This document shows positions 33,921 through 45,351 of a DNA stretch of 64,000 nt, in pieces. The notes below the pieces were generated by a model, which worked only from the letters and a program-made list of their open reading frames with translations, did not search any database and had not been told where the DNA came from. The DNA comes from Nemertoderma westbladi. Taxonomy: Eukaryota > Xenacoelomorpha > Nemertodermatida > Nemertodermatidae. The DNA lies in assembly GCA_032718475.1 (NCBI GenBank), contig JAUCBJ010000648.1, positions 124,001 to 188,000 of the forward strand, written 5' to 3'. The translations under genes were made by a program, and so were the position numbers. Every line of letters starts with the position of its first letter. Position 1 is the first letter of the stretch.

Positions 33921-35478
33921 TCAACCGAGTTTAAACGCACACCCGACGGTACAAACTTGTGATATACTAAGTTAATATAGTTTAATAACTGACATGCTAT
34001 TCCCCCGCATTTTTAGAAGTGGCTTCCCCATTACAACGGATTCGCAAATACTGTTGTTATTTATTGTTTGTCAAATATATTTCTCTGTCGCGAGTTCGAG
34101 TTCCTTTTATCCAACAATTTCTTTCTTCACTTCTGTTTCATGACATTTTTTTAAGTAAATGATCTCACCATCCGAGGCACCCTCAATAGTGAAACCATCG
34201 TTACCGCGATACACATCTACCGGTGACAATCTCATCTGGCCGAGATTTCTACCAGTATTGGAATCCTTGACCGACGCCAAAACCTCTCCTCGGATTGAAT
34301 AGCAGTCAAACTGTACTTCCTAGATTAAATATATTTTGTAATTCCGATGGCAGCATTTTTAAGATTATTAATTACATTTTGCCAAATATTTTGTTTAAAC
34401 ACAAATTCACACATAAAATTAAGCAAGCAACGAATAAGTAATTAAATCTACCTAATACAGTATTATTTATTTACTGGTACGAAAAATATAAATGATTTCT
34501 CATCATTAAGGGGTGGGGGGGGGGGGGGGGGGGGGGGTGGTGGGGGGGGGGTTATTTAGGTGAGTGTAAAATTCCAAATTGGGTGACCCATATCGAATTA
34601 GTGCCCTTTCTCCATACTATTCCAAACACCCACGGTCCGTTCACTTGCTTCCCGTAATTACTTCGTGCAGGGTGGTATATTAATAAAATTAACTTATACA
34701 TTCGAGGTTAAGACCCCTAGATCCCTTCCTATAATAAATGTATAATAATAACTAGAATTTGGCGAATTAGTAGCTCCGATCTACTAAACCAGGAACCATA
34801 TCTTGCAGATTTCCTGTGCTTATTCTTGCATTGTCAGTTGAGAGGTGGTATTCCATATTTATTATTCAAAACATACAGTGAACATGGCTCACCACATTGC
34901 TCACATGAATGCTCGTTGCTTAGATTCTTAGTTGGTAACAGGCCGAATTTTTGGGCAAACTCAATTGCCGCAAATTCAGTATCCAATGCAAGGCTCAATT
35001 CAACAATGTTTGGTTCATTTGGAAAATAGCGTTTCACTGAATGTCGCTCTGACATTATTAGTTATGCATATAGTAAAGCATAAAAATATCACAATGATAC
35101 TCGGAAATAATAAATGGTGTTCTAGAATCAAATTTACTAAGATATATGGGTATTTAGTTGAGTTTGTAAAATTTCCAAATTTCGTTATTTCAATAATTTG
35201 CATTTTTTTTTCTATTTCATCTAAAGCAGATTTTATCAAGATTTCAAATTTTAAAATCGTTAAGCAAGATATGATATATGGCTGTCTGTCCGTTTGACTG
35301 TCGGTTTGTGCGTCAGTATGTCTAGCTGTTCGTTAATAAAAAGCATATCTGTGTAAAAATATTCCCTATATGGGTTTCTGTGGTCGGTGACTTCGTTTCT
35401 GTCTGTATACCTGTCAGTCTGTTCGACAAATTAACCGAAAACATGACAGCCAAACAAACAGTTTGGAAGTTATCAAAT
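33921..35478. other. Mostly unrecognised sequence
   Basis: Apart from the G tract, no gene is supported. The antisense pair of short frames around 34830-35300 is low-complexity and AT-rich. A CTGTCTGTCCG-type degenerate repeat occurs at 35281-35420. Confidence 0.4.
34510..34551. repeat. G-rich tract with G23
   Basis: G4-T-G23-T-GG-T-G10 arrangement. Strong G-quadruplex potential in principle; assembly length uncertain. Confidence 0.93.
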
Positions 35479-35725
35479 GTTAAATCTGACACTCGAAATG
35501 AATTCTGCGACCAGGAAACCCCTAAGCCATATAGCTAAACCTTTAGCTATATGGTGTGCGCTTTTCTTATATTTGACGAACAGAATGTCGGATAGTCAGT
35601 AAGACCGACAGACAGACATATCGACAAAATAGATTTCATTGAAAGTGTAAACTGACCTCAGAAATGAAATTAGCGACCAGGAAAACTCCCATAGCAAAAA
35701 TCTTAACATAGATTTTTGCTTTATT
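35479..35725. repeat. Two degenerate 166-bp units, each ending in a perfect hairpin
   Basis: The flank CTGAC...GAAATGAA...GCGACCAGGAAA occurs at 35487-35518 and 35652-35684, 166 bp apart. It is followed each time by a different perfect stem-loop: 35527-35554 (13-bp stem CCATATAGCTAAA, 2-nt loop) and 35693-35720 (10-bp stem AGCAAAAATC, 8-nt loop). CAGACAGACA-type sequence follows both. Confidence 0.75.
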
Positions 35726-35820
35726 GTTGCTAGATATTGATTGACAGACAGTTATTGCGCGGGAAGGTACAAACTTTAAAGGCTGAAAGAAAACAGATGA
35801 AAAAAAACTTTAAAGGTCTT

Positions 35821-35842
35821 TTCCGAGATAATTATCTCGGAA
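35821..35842. other. Perfect 22-bp palindrome
   Basis: TTCCGAGATAA followed by its reverse complement; third perfect hairpin within 320 bp. Confidence 0.88.
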
Positions 35843-35913
35843 TGGAAATTGTTCATTCAATTATCGATTGACCCATTACCATTGATTTTCATTGACTGTG
35901 TTAAAGAAGCGCT

Positions 35914-35935
35914 CCCCCCCCCCCCCCCCCCCCCC
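35914..35935. repeat. Poly-C tract (C22)
   Basis: Uninterrupted C run between AAGCGCT and TTAATGATA. Confidence 0.95.
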
Positions 35936-37109
35936 TTAATGATATTTTTAATATGCTGTTAAATAAGCTCAATGAAGCGGTACTTTACATAACTCTATGA
36001 CATGGTTTTAGTATAACTTAATTTATTATTATTTATTGTAAACTTCAGACAGTAGTGCTGTACAGTATATATCCGTAGTTACTTACCGTTTCAGTTTCTT
36101 TTTTGGGATTACAATACCCATATTGATAGGATTTCCACTGTTTCGCCCTGCGCATAAAGTTTTTATATTTTCTAACATGGCGATTGTATAGTTATGATTA
36201 TAAATATTAATATTGTTCGTACACATACCTAGACATGATTGTTCGTACACATACATAGACAGGATTGTTCGTACACATACATAGACAGGATTGTTTGTAC
36301 ACATACCTAGACATGATTGTTCGTACACATACATTAGACAGGATTGTTCGTACACATACATAGACAGGATTGTTCGTACACATACCTAGACAGGATTGTT
36401 CGTACACATACATAGACAGGATTGTTCGTACACATACCTAGACAGGATTGTTCGTACACAGACCTAGACAGGATTGTTCGTACACATACCTAGACATGAT
36501 TGTTCGTACACATACCTAGAAATGATTGTTCGTACACATACATAGACAGGATTGTTCGTACACATACCTAGACAGGATTGTTCGTACACATACCTAGACA
36601 GGATTGTTTGTACACATACCTAGACAGGATTGTTCGTGCACATACCTAGACATGATTGTTCGTACACATACCTAGACATGATTGTTCGTACACATACCTA
36701 TACATGATTGTTCGTTCACATACCTAGACATGATTGTTCGTACACATACCTAGACATGATTGTTCGTACACATATATAGACAGGATTGTTCGTACATATA
36801 CCTAGACAGGATTGTTTGTACACATACCTAGACAGGATTGTTCGTGCACATACCTAGACATGATTGTTCGTACACATACCTAGACATGATTGTTCGTACA
36901 CATACCTAGACAGGATTGTTTGTACACATACATAGACAGGATTGTTCGTACACATACCTAGACAGGATTGTTCGTGCACATACCTAGACATGATTGTTCG
37001 TACACATACCTAGACATGATTGTTCGTACACATACCTAGACATGATTGTTCGTTCACATACCTAGACATGATTGTTCGTACACATACCTAGACATGATTG
37101 TTCGTACAC

Positions 37110-38084
37110 GGTGACACAGAACCATTTGAAGTGTTATGGGGCGTCCTCCAAGGAGACACACTTGCACCATTCTTGTTCATTATTGTGGTTGACTATGTTC
37201 TACGCATGTCCTTAGATCATCATAATGATGATGGGGTGATGATAACTCCACCTACTGGCTCCAGAAGTCGAGGAAATCCTGCCAAGTACCTAACTGATCT
37301 AGACTTTGCTGATGACTTAGGAGTACTCTCAGAATCATTAGAGGGAGCCCAACGGCTCCTCAGCTCATTAGAACATGCTGCTTCTAGTGTTGGTCTTTTT
37401 ATTAACTCCAGAAAGACCAAAATTCTGACTGTTAACTTGGAAAGTCCTCAGCAAGTCTCTGATCGGATGAGCATAAGCTCAAAGGATGGTATGCTTGAGC
37501 ATGTGGACGACTTCTGTTACCTGGGATCATGGATCCGGAAGTCAGGTGAGGACCTTCGAATACGTAAGGGAAAGGCATGGACAGCCTTGAATAGGCTTTC
37601 CAGGATTTGGAAATCACCGAGAATTAATCGGAAACTTAAGGTCCGATTATTTAGAGCAGCAGTAGTTCCAGTACTCCTCTACGGGAGTCCATGCTGGGCT
37701 CTAACTGCTGAGGACACCAAATCTCTGGATGGCACATTCACAAGAATGCTACGCCGGGTTCATTGTGTCAAGTACAATGCACACATCTCCAACCAGACAC
37801 TATATAACATTGGAGGTGTCTCATTGGTTCCCCCAAGCTTGACACTAGAACAAAATCGCCTCCGCTTTGCAGGACATTGCTTTCGCCGTGAGGACCAGCC
37901 AGTGCATAATCTTGTACTTTGGCAGCCTCATGGAGTGAATAAGCATGGTGGACAGCCCATGACTTTCTTGAGACGCATCTTAAATGACACTGGCCTTAAA
38001 GATGCGGATGATCTAGCAAATGTCATGGGTGATAGGGAGTTGTGGCGGTGCAATTTTGTTGACAAGCCGGCACAGCATTCTTAA
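37110..38084 (+). pseudogene. LINE reverse transcriptase, C-terminal half plus post-RT region
   Basis: About 324 open codons with no internal stop. RT motifs present are GVLQGDTLAPFLF and the catalytic LDFADDLGVLS, followed by SSVGLFINSRKTKILTVN and the post-RT segment (WKSPRINRKLKVRLFRAAVV, GHCFRREDQPVHNLVLWQ, GGQPMTFLRRILNDTGLKD). The endonuclease and N-terminal RT motifs are lost by 5' truncation; the apparent ATG at 37098 is satellite sequence. The intact frame indicates recent insertion. Confidence 0.92.
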
Positions 38085-38138
38085 AAATGCAGCTGCAATG
38101 CAGCATGCCGATCCTAGTAGTAGTAGTAGTAGTAGTAG
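37110..38138 (+). mobile_element. 5'-truncated LINE inserted in the 26-bp satellite
   Basis: Begins GGTGACACAGAACC and ends GCATGCCGATCC followed by about nine TAG/AGT units, a microsatellite 3' tail. TTCGTACAC at 37101-37109 repeats at 38139-38147 and the satellite resumes, giving a target duplication of at least 9 bp. A longer one would be masked by the satellite. It is a sister of the copy at 26965-27483. Confidence 0.93.
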
Positions 38139-39010
38139 TTCGTACACATATATAGACAGGATTGTTCGTACACATACCTAGACAGGATTGTTTGTACACA
38201 TACCTAGACAGGATTGTTCGGGCACATACCTAGACATGATTGTTCGTACACATACCTAGACATGATTGTTCGTACACATACCTAGACAGGATTGTTTGTA
38301 CACATACCTAGACAGGATTGTTCGTGCACATACCTAGACATGATTGTTCGTACACATACCTAGACAGGATTGTTCGTACACATACATAGACAGGATTGTT
38401 CGTACACATACCTAGACAGGATTGTTCGTACACATACCTAGACAGGATTGTTCGTACACATACCTAGTCAGGATTGTTCGTACACATACATAGACAGGAT
38501 TGTTCGTACACATACCTAGACATGATTGTTCGTACACATACCTAGACATGATTGTTCGTACACATACCTAGACATGATTGTTCGTACACATACCTAGACA
38601 TGATTGTTCGTACACATACCTAGACATGATTGTTCGTACACATATATAGACAGGATTGTTCGTACACATACCTAGACACGATTGTTCGTACACATACCTA
38701 GACAGGATTGTTTGTACACATACCTAGACATGATTGTTCCTACACATACATAGACATGATTGTTCGTACACATACATAGACAGGATTGTTCGTACACATA
38801 CCTAGACAGGATTGTTCGTACACATACATAGACAGGATTGTTCAAAAAACATACATAGACATGATTGTTCGTACACATACCTAGATATGATTGTTCGTAC
38901 ACATACCTAGACATGATTGTTCGTACACATACCTAGACAGGATTATATCAGATCAGTATAAGATATATATTATCCTATATAAATGAATCATCCTAAGCAG
39001 ATACAATAAG

Positions 39011-39018
39011 TATAATAT
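39011..39018. repeat. Left 8-bp target-site duplication
   Basis: TATAATAT, repeated at 39621-39628. Confidence 0.75.
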
Positions 39019-39620
39019 GGTTACTTCCCCAATGCGACTTTTGCCCAATAATATTTACATTTTCCCTATGTGTCACTTCCCCAATAACTAGATCTGATAT
39101 GGTCACTTTCCCAATAGAACACTAGCCCAATAGGCCAGTTTTCGAATAGGACACTAGCCCAATACTTTGAGATTTAGCTTTATTTAATTAAGAACATTAA
39201 TGGAAAGGAGCATGTTACAGTGGAGGTGTTTTCTAACCAAAACAATAAACTATAAATTGTTTCACTTGCGGTCAATTTGCGCTGAGGATCACTATTTTCA
39301 CTTGCGCTCTGCGTTCAATATGCGCCACTATCTGATTATATGATGTATTAGGCCTAGAAACAGGCAGAATACCTAGTCAATGGAAATTATTGTCTCAAAA
39401 ACTTATTGGGCAAGTGACTTATTGTGTACGTCGAGCATTGGGCAAGTGGAAGTGACCTATTGGTAAAAGTGACCTAGTTTCGGTTAAAAATGAAATATAT
39501 TGGGCAAGTGACCTATTAGTAAAGTGACCTACTTTAGGTTAAAAATCAAATATATTGAGCAAGTGACCTAAAATATTTTTTTAATGGGCAAGTGACTTAT
39601 TGGGGAAGTGACTGCATCCC
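39019..39620. mobile_element. Foldback/MITE element with 8-bp target-site duplication
   Basis: Flanked by TATAATAT on both sides. The left arm begins GGTTACTTCCCCAATGCGAC, and the right arm read in reverse has GTCACTTCCCCAATAAGTC, so the ends are inverted, with an 8-bp difference at the extreme terminus. Both arms consist of several degenerate CACTTGCCCAATA-type modules. No transposase. An 8-bp duplication occurs in hAT and some other superfamilies; the termini do not allow assignment. Confidence 0.78.
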
Positions 39621-39628
39621 TATAATAT
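39621..39628. repeat. Right 8-bp target-site duplication
   Basis: TATAATAT, as at 39011-39018. Confidence 0.75.
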
Positions 39629-39977
39629 TACGCTATAATGTTTAATGTCAAAATTGATAAAATAGAAAAATTGCCCACTACTGGGGTGTATATAACGTTA
39701 CCCAGTTGATGAGCCACGTTATCCTACAACAAGTACCATACAACCTTTACATCTATTGTACTGTATGTGGCACCAGTGCCGGTATTTGTAGGTCCCGAGT
39801 GGTAGAGATATTCTACGACATATTTTCCGGCCAACAACGGAGACTAGGAAGCTGAATGATTGGGTGTTTCAAATGTTTACTTTTATTTAATTTCAACGTT
39901 ACATTTCAACGGCAAACATTACAGTAATTATTGTTATCCTTTGGGACATAGGATAATCTGACACTAGGGCACGTATT

Positions 39978-40826
39978 GTGGGGCGAGCCACGAAGTTGGC
40001 GGAGCCTTAGCGAATTGACACTGTTAGGGGGTGGGTCAATTTATGCAAATAGTTGTCGTCGTCGTCGTTGTCGTCGTCGTCGTCGTTGTCGTCGTCGTCG
40101 TCGTTGTCGTCGTCGTCGTCGTTACGATTTTGACATGCTAATAACTTTGTCGGATTTAAAGCTGCCAAGTTGAAAATTTGTAGGTATCAATATGAGCTAA
40201 AGTTGAGATTTTTGAGAGACTTTGAGACACCATCAGTGCAATGGTCTCCCGCTAGAGGGCCACATGTCTAAACATTAAATGCCCTCCCATTTCTTTGCTT
40301 TTAATCTGTTTAAGCTGAAACTTGGCAGATATGTATTAGACCATTAGCTGTGACTTTCAAAGGAGGCGAATCCATCTGCAGTTCTCCAGTCTGCCGCTAG
40401 AGGGCCAAATGTCTGAAAGTGAAATCGTTGTCGTCGTTATGATATTGACATGCTTATAACTTTGTCGAATTTAAAGCTGCCAAGTTGAAAATTTGTAGGC
40501 ATCAATATGATCAAAAGTTGAGACGTTTGAGAGACTTTCAGACACCATCAGAGCAATAGTCTCCTGCTAGAGGGCCACATGTCTAAACGTTAAATGTCCT
40601 CCCATTTCTTTGCTTTTAATCCATTTATGCTGAAATTTGGCAGATATGTAATAGACCATAGGCTGTGGCTTTGTAGGGAAACTAATCCTTCCTTCTTCAG
40701 TTACCCAGTCTCCCGCTAGAGGGTTAACGTTTTCCGGGAAAATCTTCTCCTATGTTTTTATAATCCTTTCGAGTTGATACTTAGCATTAACTCATTTCAC
40801 GTGCTGCGCGAAGGCCCCACTTCGTG
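39978..40826. repeat. Interspersed repeat family S, copy 1, with CTCF-like motifs
   Basis: Starts GTGGGGCGAGCCACGAAGTT, carries the octamer ATGCAAAT at 40043, then a (GTC)n tract (40053-40122), then two 315-bp units, and ends GCGCGAAGGCCCCACTTCGT. Each unit has two CCGCTAGAGGGC-type sites (40251, 40394, 40564 as CTGCTAGAGGGC, 40713). The (GTC)n tract opens an arginine-rich frame that is not credible as protein. Copy 2 is at 52966-54283. Confidence 0.9.
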
Positions 40827-41221
40827 TACTATTATGTACGTTACCTACAAACTAAGTATTCTTAGGAAATCAATAATATTATAATAATTTATTATTATAA
40901 CAAGTCAATATTTTGTACAAAACGTACATTTTGTACATTAATATATTCCATAACTTTAGTGGAGCGGACTGTGAATACTGGCGGTAAGATAATTTCTAAA
41001 GCAAAATTAATTTATATTAATAATGAGTCTCCAAGTAAGTAAACGTTTCCTATTCAATATAATATTATTTATTGTGTTAAAATTGTGTGAAAGATGACGG
41101 CATGAAAGTTAATTTCAAAATGCGTGTTGTTATTCATCTACCGTAAGTCTAGCTAGGCCTACTCTACTGCAGTACAGTAATTGCGATTGGAACAAACAAC
41201 AGACAGACTATAATTAAATTT
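40827..41221. other. No recognisable feature
   Basis: AT-rich spacer between family S and the short tandem repeat. Confidence 0.4.
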
Positions 41222-41340
41222 CATAGGAACAAAATTCACTAAAATAGGAACAAAGTTCGCAAAAATAGGAACAAAGTTCGCTGTGAATTGGAACAAAATT
41301 CGCATTTTCACATTTTAGGAACAAAGTTCGCGCTCCGCTA
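41222..41340. repeat. Short degenerate tandem repeat (GGAACAAAGTTCGC)
   Basis: Five or six copies of GGAACAAA(G/A)TTCGC spaced about 20-30 bp. GAACAAAGTTC is itself near-palindromic. Confidence 0.85.
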
Positions 41341-41410
41341 TAATCTACCTTTTATAGAGGTAGTTGGTAGTTGTTGAGGAAAGATAGACCCTCAAATAAA
41401 TGTAATCCTT

Positions 41411-41504
41411 GTTGATCTGGTGATTTATCTACGTTAGCTCACTCGGTAAAGCGCCTGACTTAAGGTGTGAAAGTACTGGGTTCGATCCCAGATCAAGTCT
41501 TTTT
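41411..41504 (+). tRNA. tRNA-like sequence or SINE head (degenerate)
   Basis: A-box-like TAGCTCACTCGGT at 41435 and a perfect B box GGTTCGATCCC at 41479, 44 bp apart as in a tRNA gene, followed by T5 at 41500, a Pol III terminator. The acceptor stem does not pair in the standard register and the T loop is one base short if its stem pairs. However, TTGATCTGG at 41412 and CCAGATCAA at 41488 form a 9-bp closing stem. More likely a tRNA pseudogene or tRNA-derived SINE than a working tRNA. Confidence 0.45.
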
Positions 41505-42329
41505 GCCTTTCTGTTTCATCTTAAATTTATAATATTTAATATTAAAGTTTAGGCAGTATCGTTTACTGTTCTAGGAATAAAATGTTACTCATGGAGTCAA
41601 TGTATCCTGTAAACTCACCCGCCATTAATTGGTTTGGGAGTGAACCCTGTCTTCTTCAATATTTTAACTGTTACATCATGACCTTTATGGTGAGCTTTAA
41701 CATGATCCACAATGTTTTCCTCACAGTTAAGGTCAATATCCGAACTATTTGAAGTAGACGATCCCATTGATAAATCCATTCAGAGTAAATCCTGAAATGT
41801 GAATTAAATAATGATTTTATCAGACAATGATTTATTACGTAGTGTTAATGAGTGGATTATTACATGAATGAACGCGAAACTGTATATATACAGATACAAA
41901 AAATACGTATTTAGTATGTAATGTAGGAATAAGTTGTATTCCAAAACTGTAATACAACGGAAATACTGCTTATGAAAATCCCCGTACGAAACTTTTGATA
42001 ACAACGAATAACTTTTGGTTCGATTTCTCAAATTATATAATTTGCTTCGCACAAAAATTACGGGATGTTTTAAGATTCATTACCTATATAATTATTTCAA
42101 TTCTCTCCAAAGTTCGAATACCAGAATAAATAGCGATTGAGAAAAGGGATGTTAAAATGCCTTAAGAGGAAGAAGGAAATTTTGCGCAAAATGTATTAAT
42201 GGAAATTGAATAGATGTATATTCTTTCTGACCTTAATAAATTGAAAAAATTTACACTGAACCGTCGCCCAATAAATGATAAATCTCGGTTAAGGTTACAT
42301 AACCCCGCTTTTATGCCGGGTTCATCACT

Positions 42330-42563
42330 CAAATTCAAAACCATATTAATTAGATGCAATAATATCACAGAAACACAATGGCGTTTACAGAATTCAATAA
42401 GATGTTACAATAGCCGAGATATTGGTGTTTTCAGCTTAAAAGTTATTCAAAATTTGAAAACGATCTGTGATTGGTCGTTACGTCACTGTACGCCTCGGAA
42501 TCCCATTGATATCAACATTCAGATACCTAATACTATATTGGTGTAAATTAGGCAGTTTGTTAG
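42330..42563. repeat. Repeat family T, copy 1, left part (split by a transposon)
   Basis: Matches 54837-55040 in inverted orientation (AACACAATGGCGTTTACAGA, GATCTGTGATTGGTCGTTAC, CCATTGATATCAACATTCAG). It is open for about 110 codons on the plus strand, but the homologue is not clearly open, so I do not call a gene. The element at 42564 interrupts it. Confidence 0.8.
42555..42563. repeat. Left 9-bp target-site duplication
   Basis: GTTTGTTAG, repeated at 43759-43767. Confidence 0.9.
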
Positions 42564-43394
42564 GGGTGTTTGAAAAAGGTGGACTGGACACAGAAAACAT
42601 GGACAACGGACAGACCAATCACGGGCGATTTGCGTCACACAGCTTGTCCACCTTTTTCAGCTTTGTTGTCCACCTTTTTCAAATTTGAATAAGGTGGACT
42701 GGGTTGAGAAAGAACAGGCAATGAATTGACCAATCAGATTGATTTGCACATTAGAGCAGCTCTGTCCACGTTTTTCAAAAAATTTCGGAAGGTTTTTATG
42801 TATTCTGGGATTATTATTGTTATTATTATCCCATACTTACTGTGACCAACCGAAGTTGTCGAAATAGGCCTAGTTAAATAATATGGGGCGAGCCACGAAG
42901 TCTGAGTGCTGAGCTTTACAGCCTTAGCATCAATATTGGAACGTCAATATTCTAACTCATTCATTACAGTATAAAGTTAATCATACTGTAATAACTACCT
43001 ATTGTACTGTGAGGGAAATATAATATGCTTTATTTACCGTTCATCCCGAGATCTGTTATTAAACGACCGAGCGCACCGAGGGAGGTAAATAAGTCTCCAT
43101 ATTTTGGGAGTGGAGGTCCGAAACCCTAATTCAAAGTGGAAATGGAGGCCCAAAGCCTTAATTATAAAACAGTCATGTAACCCCAACCTTAAATATTTTG
43201 GATCCTAAATTCCACAAAATTTCTTAGATTAGAACATCGGGACTTTAGAGCTACTAATGACAGTTTTAATTAGGGTTTGGACCTGACCAACAAACCCAAC
43301 CACAAAAATAAACCAATAAATACAAGTTAAAGTGCTGTACGGTACGCTAGACCTACTATTAATATACTGTAAGTCTATAGGAGGGCAATCCGCA

Positions 43395-43414
43395 GGGGGG
43401 GGGGGGGGGGGGGG
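43395..43414. repeat. Poly-G tract (G20)
   Basis: Uninterrupted G run inside the DNA transposon. Confidence 0.95.
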
Positions 43415-43429
43415 TAGATACGCCTAGGA

Positions 43430-43485
43430 CACCGGCAGCATTCTTAATGCAACTGCTTCCAGCATGCCCATTATAGATAGATAAT
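43430..43485. mobile_element. LINE 3'-end fragment with (ATAG) tail
   Basis: GGCAGCATTCTTAATGCAAC and CCAGCATGCCC resemble the 3' end shared by the LINEs at 27440 and 38075, followed by TAGATAGATAA. It is nested in the DNA transposon. Confidence 0.55.
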
Positions 43486-43758
43486 TGAAACCTGAAAAAG
43501 GTGGACAGTCCAATCACTAATAAATAGCATTGCTTTAATACGTTTCTGATTGGTCAGACTATTATATATGTTTTTTGTGCATGTGTCCTGTCCACCTTTT
43601 TCAAACACACATCTTATTCCCAATTATGTAACTAAGAAAGCGGAAACTTGAAAAAGGTGGACAGACCAATTGCTACAAACTGCTTTGCTTAATACGTTTC
43701 TGATTGGTCTGTCCGTTGTCCATGTTTTCTGTGTCCAGTCCACCTTTTTCAAACACCC

Positions 43759-43767
43759 GTTTGTTAG
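43759..43767. repeat. Right 9-bp target-site duplication
   Basis: GTTTGTTAG, as at 42555-42563; family T resumes after it. Confidence 0.9.
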
Positions 43768-43900
43768 GCAGGTACTGCTACATTAGTACAGTACACAAGT
43801 ACAGCAGTCACCGGTACAAGCACTGCTGCACTGTATACTTGCTTATTTATACGGCGAACGGAGAGTACCCGGGACAACGGCAAGGATGAGCGAATATATA
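43768..43900. repeat. Repeat family T, copy 1, right part
   Basis: Continues the sequence interrupted at 42563. TTAGTACAGTACACAAGTAC matches 54800-54835 inverted, and TTATTTATACGGCGAACGGA matches 51712-51735 inverted. Confidence 0.75.
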
Positions 43901-43904
43901 GCGG

Positions 43905-44790
43905 TTTTTTGGACACTGATCACGATTATAGAACTCAAATATAAGATTCGAAACATTCTTGGTAATTTTGAATGTGTCCACTTGGGCACGAAAAAAACAA
44001 GTATTACAAATAGGATAACGAAAAAATCACCACAAAATCAAATTAATTTTATGACCATATAGGTTTTTTGGCATGCTAATCACGAATATGACACTGAAAT
44101 ATATCGTACATTGTTGATTAGGTCATTTTTGGATATGTGTCAATGTGCGGCACGAAAAAAATACAAGTAACACAAATTGGATAATCAAAAATCATTACCA
44201 AATCAACCTGATTTCTAGACCTTACGGGTTTTTTGGACTCTGATCACGAATATGACATTCAAAAATATCGTATTATCCAAAAAATTCGATTTTTGTCGTT
44301 TGAAATATTTTGCTATTTGTATTTTTCGTCCCTCCTGACAAGCACCAAAAATGATAGTTGCGTTACCACGAATGATTTTTAACGAGTTGTATCGCGATCA
44401 AAATCAGTCCTTCGAAATCAGAATAGCTTCAGAATTACCAAAGCAAAGGCAGAATTTAACCGTTTATAATTTTGTGCTACCGTTACTTGTAATTTTCATT
44501 CTGGGGCACCAGAACGGCACCAAAATTGGGTTTGCATTTACCAGAAATATTTACAAATAGTTTCATCGTGATCACCGACCTCGAAAACTCTTCGTTCTGA
44601 ATTATCAAACCAAATACAAATTTTTTAAGTTTGACATTTTTTTACTTGTAGGCCTAGTACTTTTCGTCCTGGGGGACCAAAATAGCACCAAAACTTATGG
44701 TTGCATTGCCAGAAAATAATTTAACAAGTTTAATCGTGATCAGCGACCTCGAAAACACTTATACCATCAAAATTGTAATTTTTGAGCCAA
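43905..44790. repeat. Old degenerate repeats, about 160-185 bp period
   Basis: GGTTTTTTGG...GATCACGA units recur near 43905, 44068 and 44228. CACCAAAA...CG(C/T)GATCA units recur near 44346, 44515 and 44680 in what looks like the opposite orientation. Unclassified. Confidence 0.6.
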
Positions 44791-45345
44791 GATCTAAATA
44801 ATTTCTATTTCGTTGTAAAATAGCCCGGGTTAGATAGGGTTAATTTGACATTTTTTTAATATCATAATTTAATTTGCCACCACAAAACAATAGACGAAAG
44901 TCTATGCTTACGCTACGGTTACAGTTATATTTGATTGCGCCGAAGTTAAAAGAAAGAAGAAGTTAATAAGTTAATAATAACATACGACAGTTTACAGTAG
45001 ATCAAAACGGCAGTGACGGCCGCATTAAGATTTATAAAATAAAGAATACGTAAAATCAAAATATATTTTGTTATTTTATACAACAATATCAATAGATATC
45101 AATAATCAACAAGACAACAATCAATAGACATTGAATACATAATTTCATTAACAAATATTACGAAAATATAATTTAAATTAATTTGAAAAAGGGTTAGAAT
45201 AAATAATCCATAAAAATTCAATGACTCTGAAATGTGTATTCCGTATTAATCAGTCTATCTATACCCTATACATTAATCAGATGGGATTGGAAGATGCAAA
45301 CCAAGAATGACTCATATCAACCAAAAAACTGCCTCCCATATAATG
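44791..45345. other. No recognisable feature
   Basis: Very AT-rich spacer; no ORF, RNA gene or clear repeat. Confidence 0.45.
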
Positions 45346-45351
45346 TAATAC
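45346..45351. repeat. Left 6-bp target-site duplication
   Basis: TAATAC, repeated at 46566-46571. Confidence 0.7.

Larger units (their letters stand above)
36211..38943. repeat. 26-bp satellite array interrupted by a LINE
   Basis: The unit contains ATTGTTCGTACACATACCTA plus GACAGG or GACATG. About 34 copies lie left of the LINE (to 37109) and about 31 right of it (from 38139). Common variants are CCTAGACA/CATAGACA and GACAGG/GACATG; occasional units carry TTTGT, GTGCAC or AAAAAACATAC changes. Short minus-strand frames read MYVYEQSCLGMCTNN-type repeats but are not coding evidence. Confidence 0.96.
42564..43758. mobile_element. Non-autonomous DNA transposon with 58-bp perfect TIRs and 9-bp TSD
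   Basis: The termini GGGTGTTTGAAAAAGGTGGA... and their inverted copy agree for 58 bp without mismatch, and the element is flanked by GTTTGTTAG on both sides. Internally it has several more AAAAAGGTGGAC inverted modules (42645-42790 and 43490-43665), a family S terminus (42893), a G20 tract (43395-43414) and a LINE 3' tail (43430-43485). No transposase. A 9-bp duplication is within the range of Mutator-like elements; superfamily not assigned. Confidence 0.9.

Noticed and set aside
36083-38914. Cysteine/tyrosine-rich minus-strand ORFs in the 26-bp satellite
   Set aside because: Short repeat translations ending at unit variants; not genes.
41411-41504. Functional tRNA gene
   Set aside because: Boxes A and B and a T5 terminator are present, but the acceptor stem and T arm do not fold in a standard register; kept as tRNA-like only.
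42214-42546. 110-codon plus-strand ORF in family T
   Set aside because: Protein-like at first glance, but the homologous copy at 54837-55040 carries frame-changing differences and no domain is recognisable.
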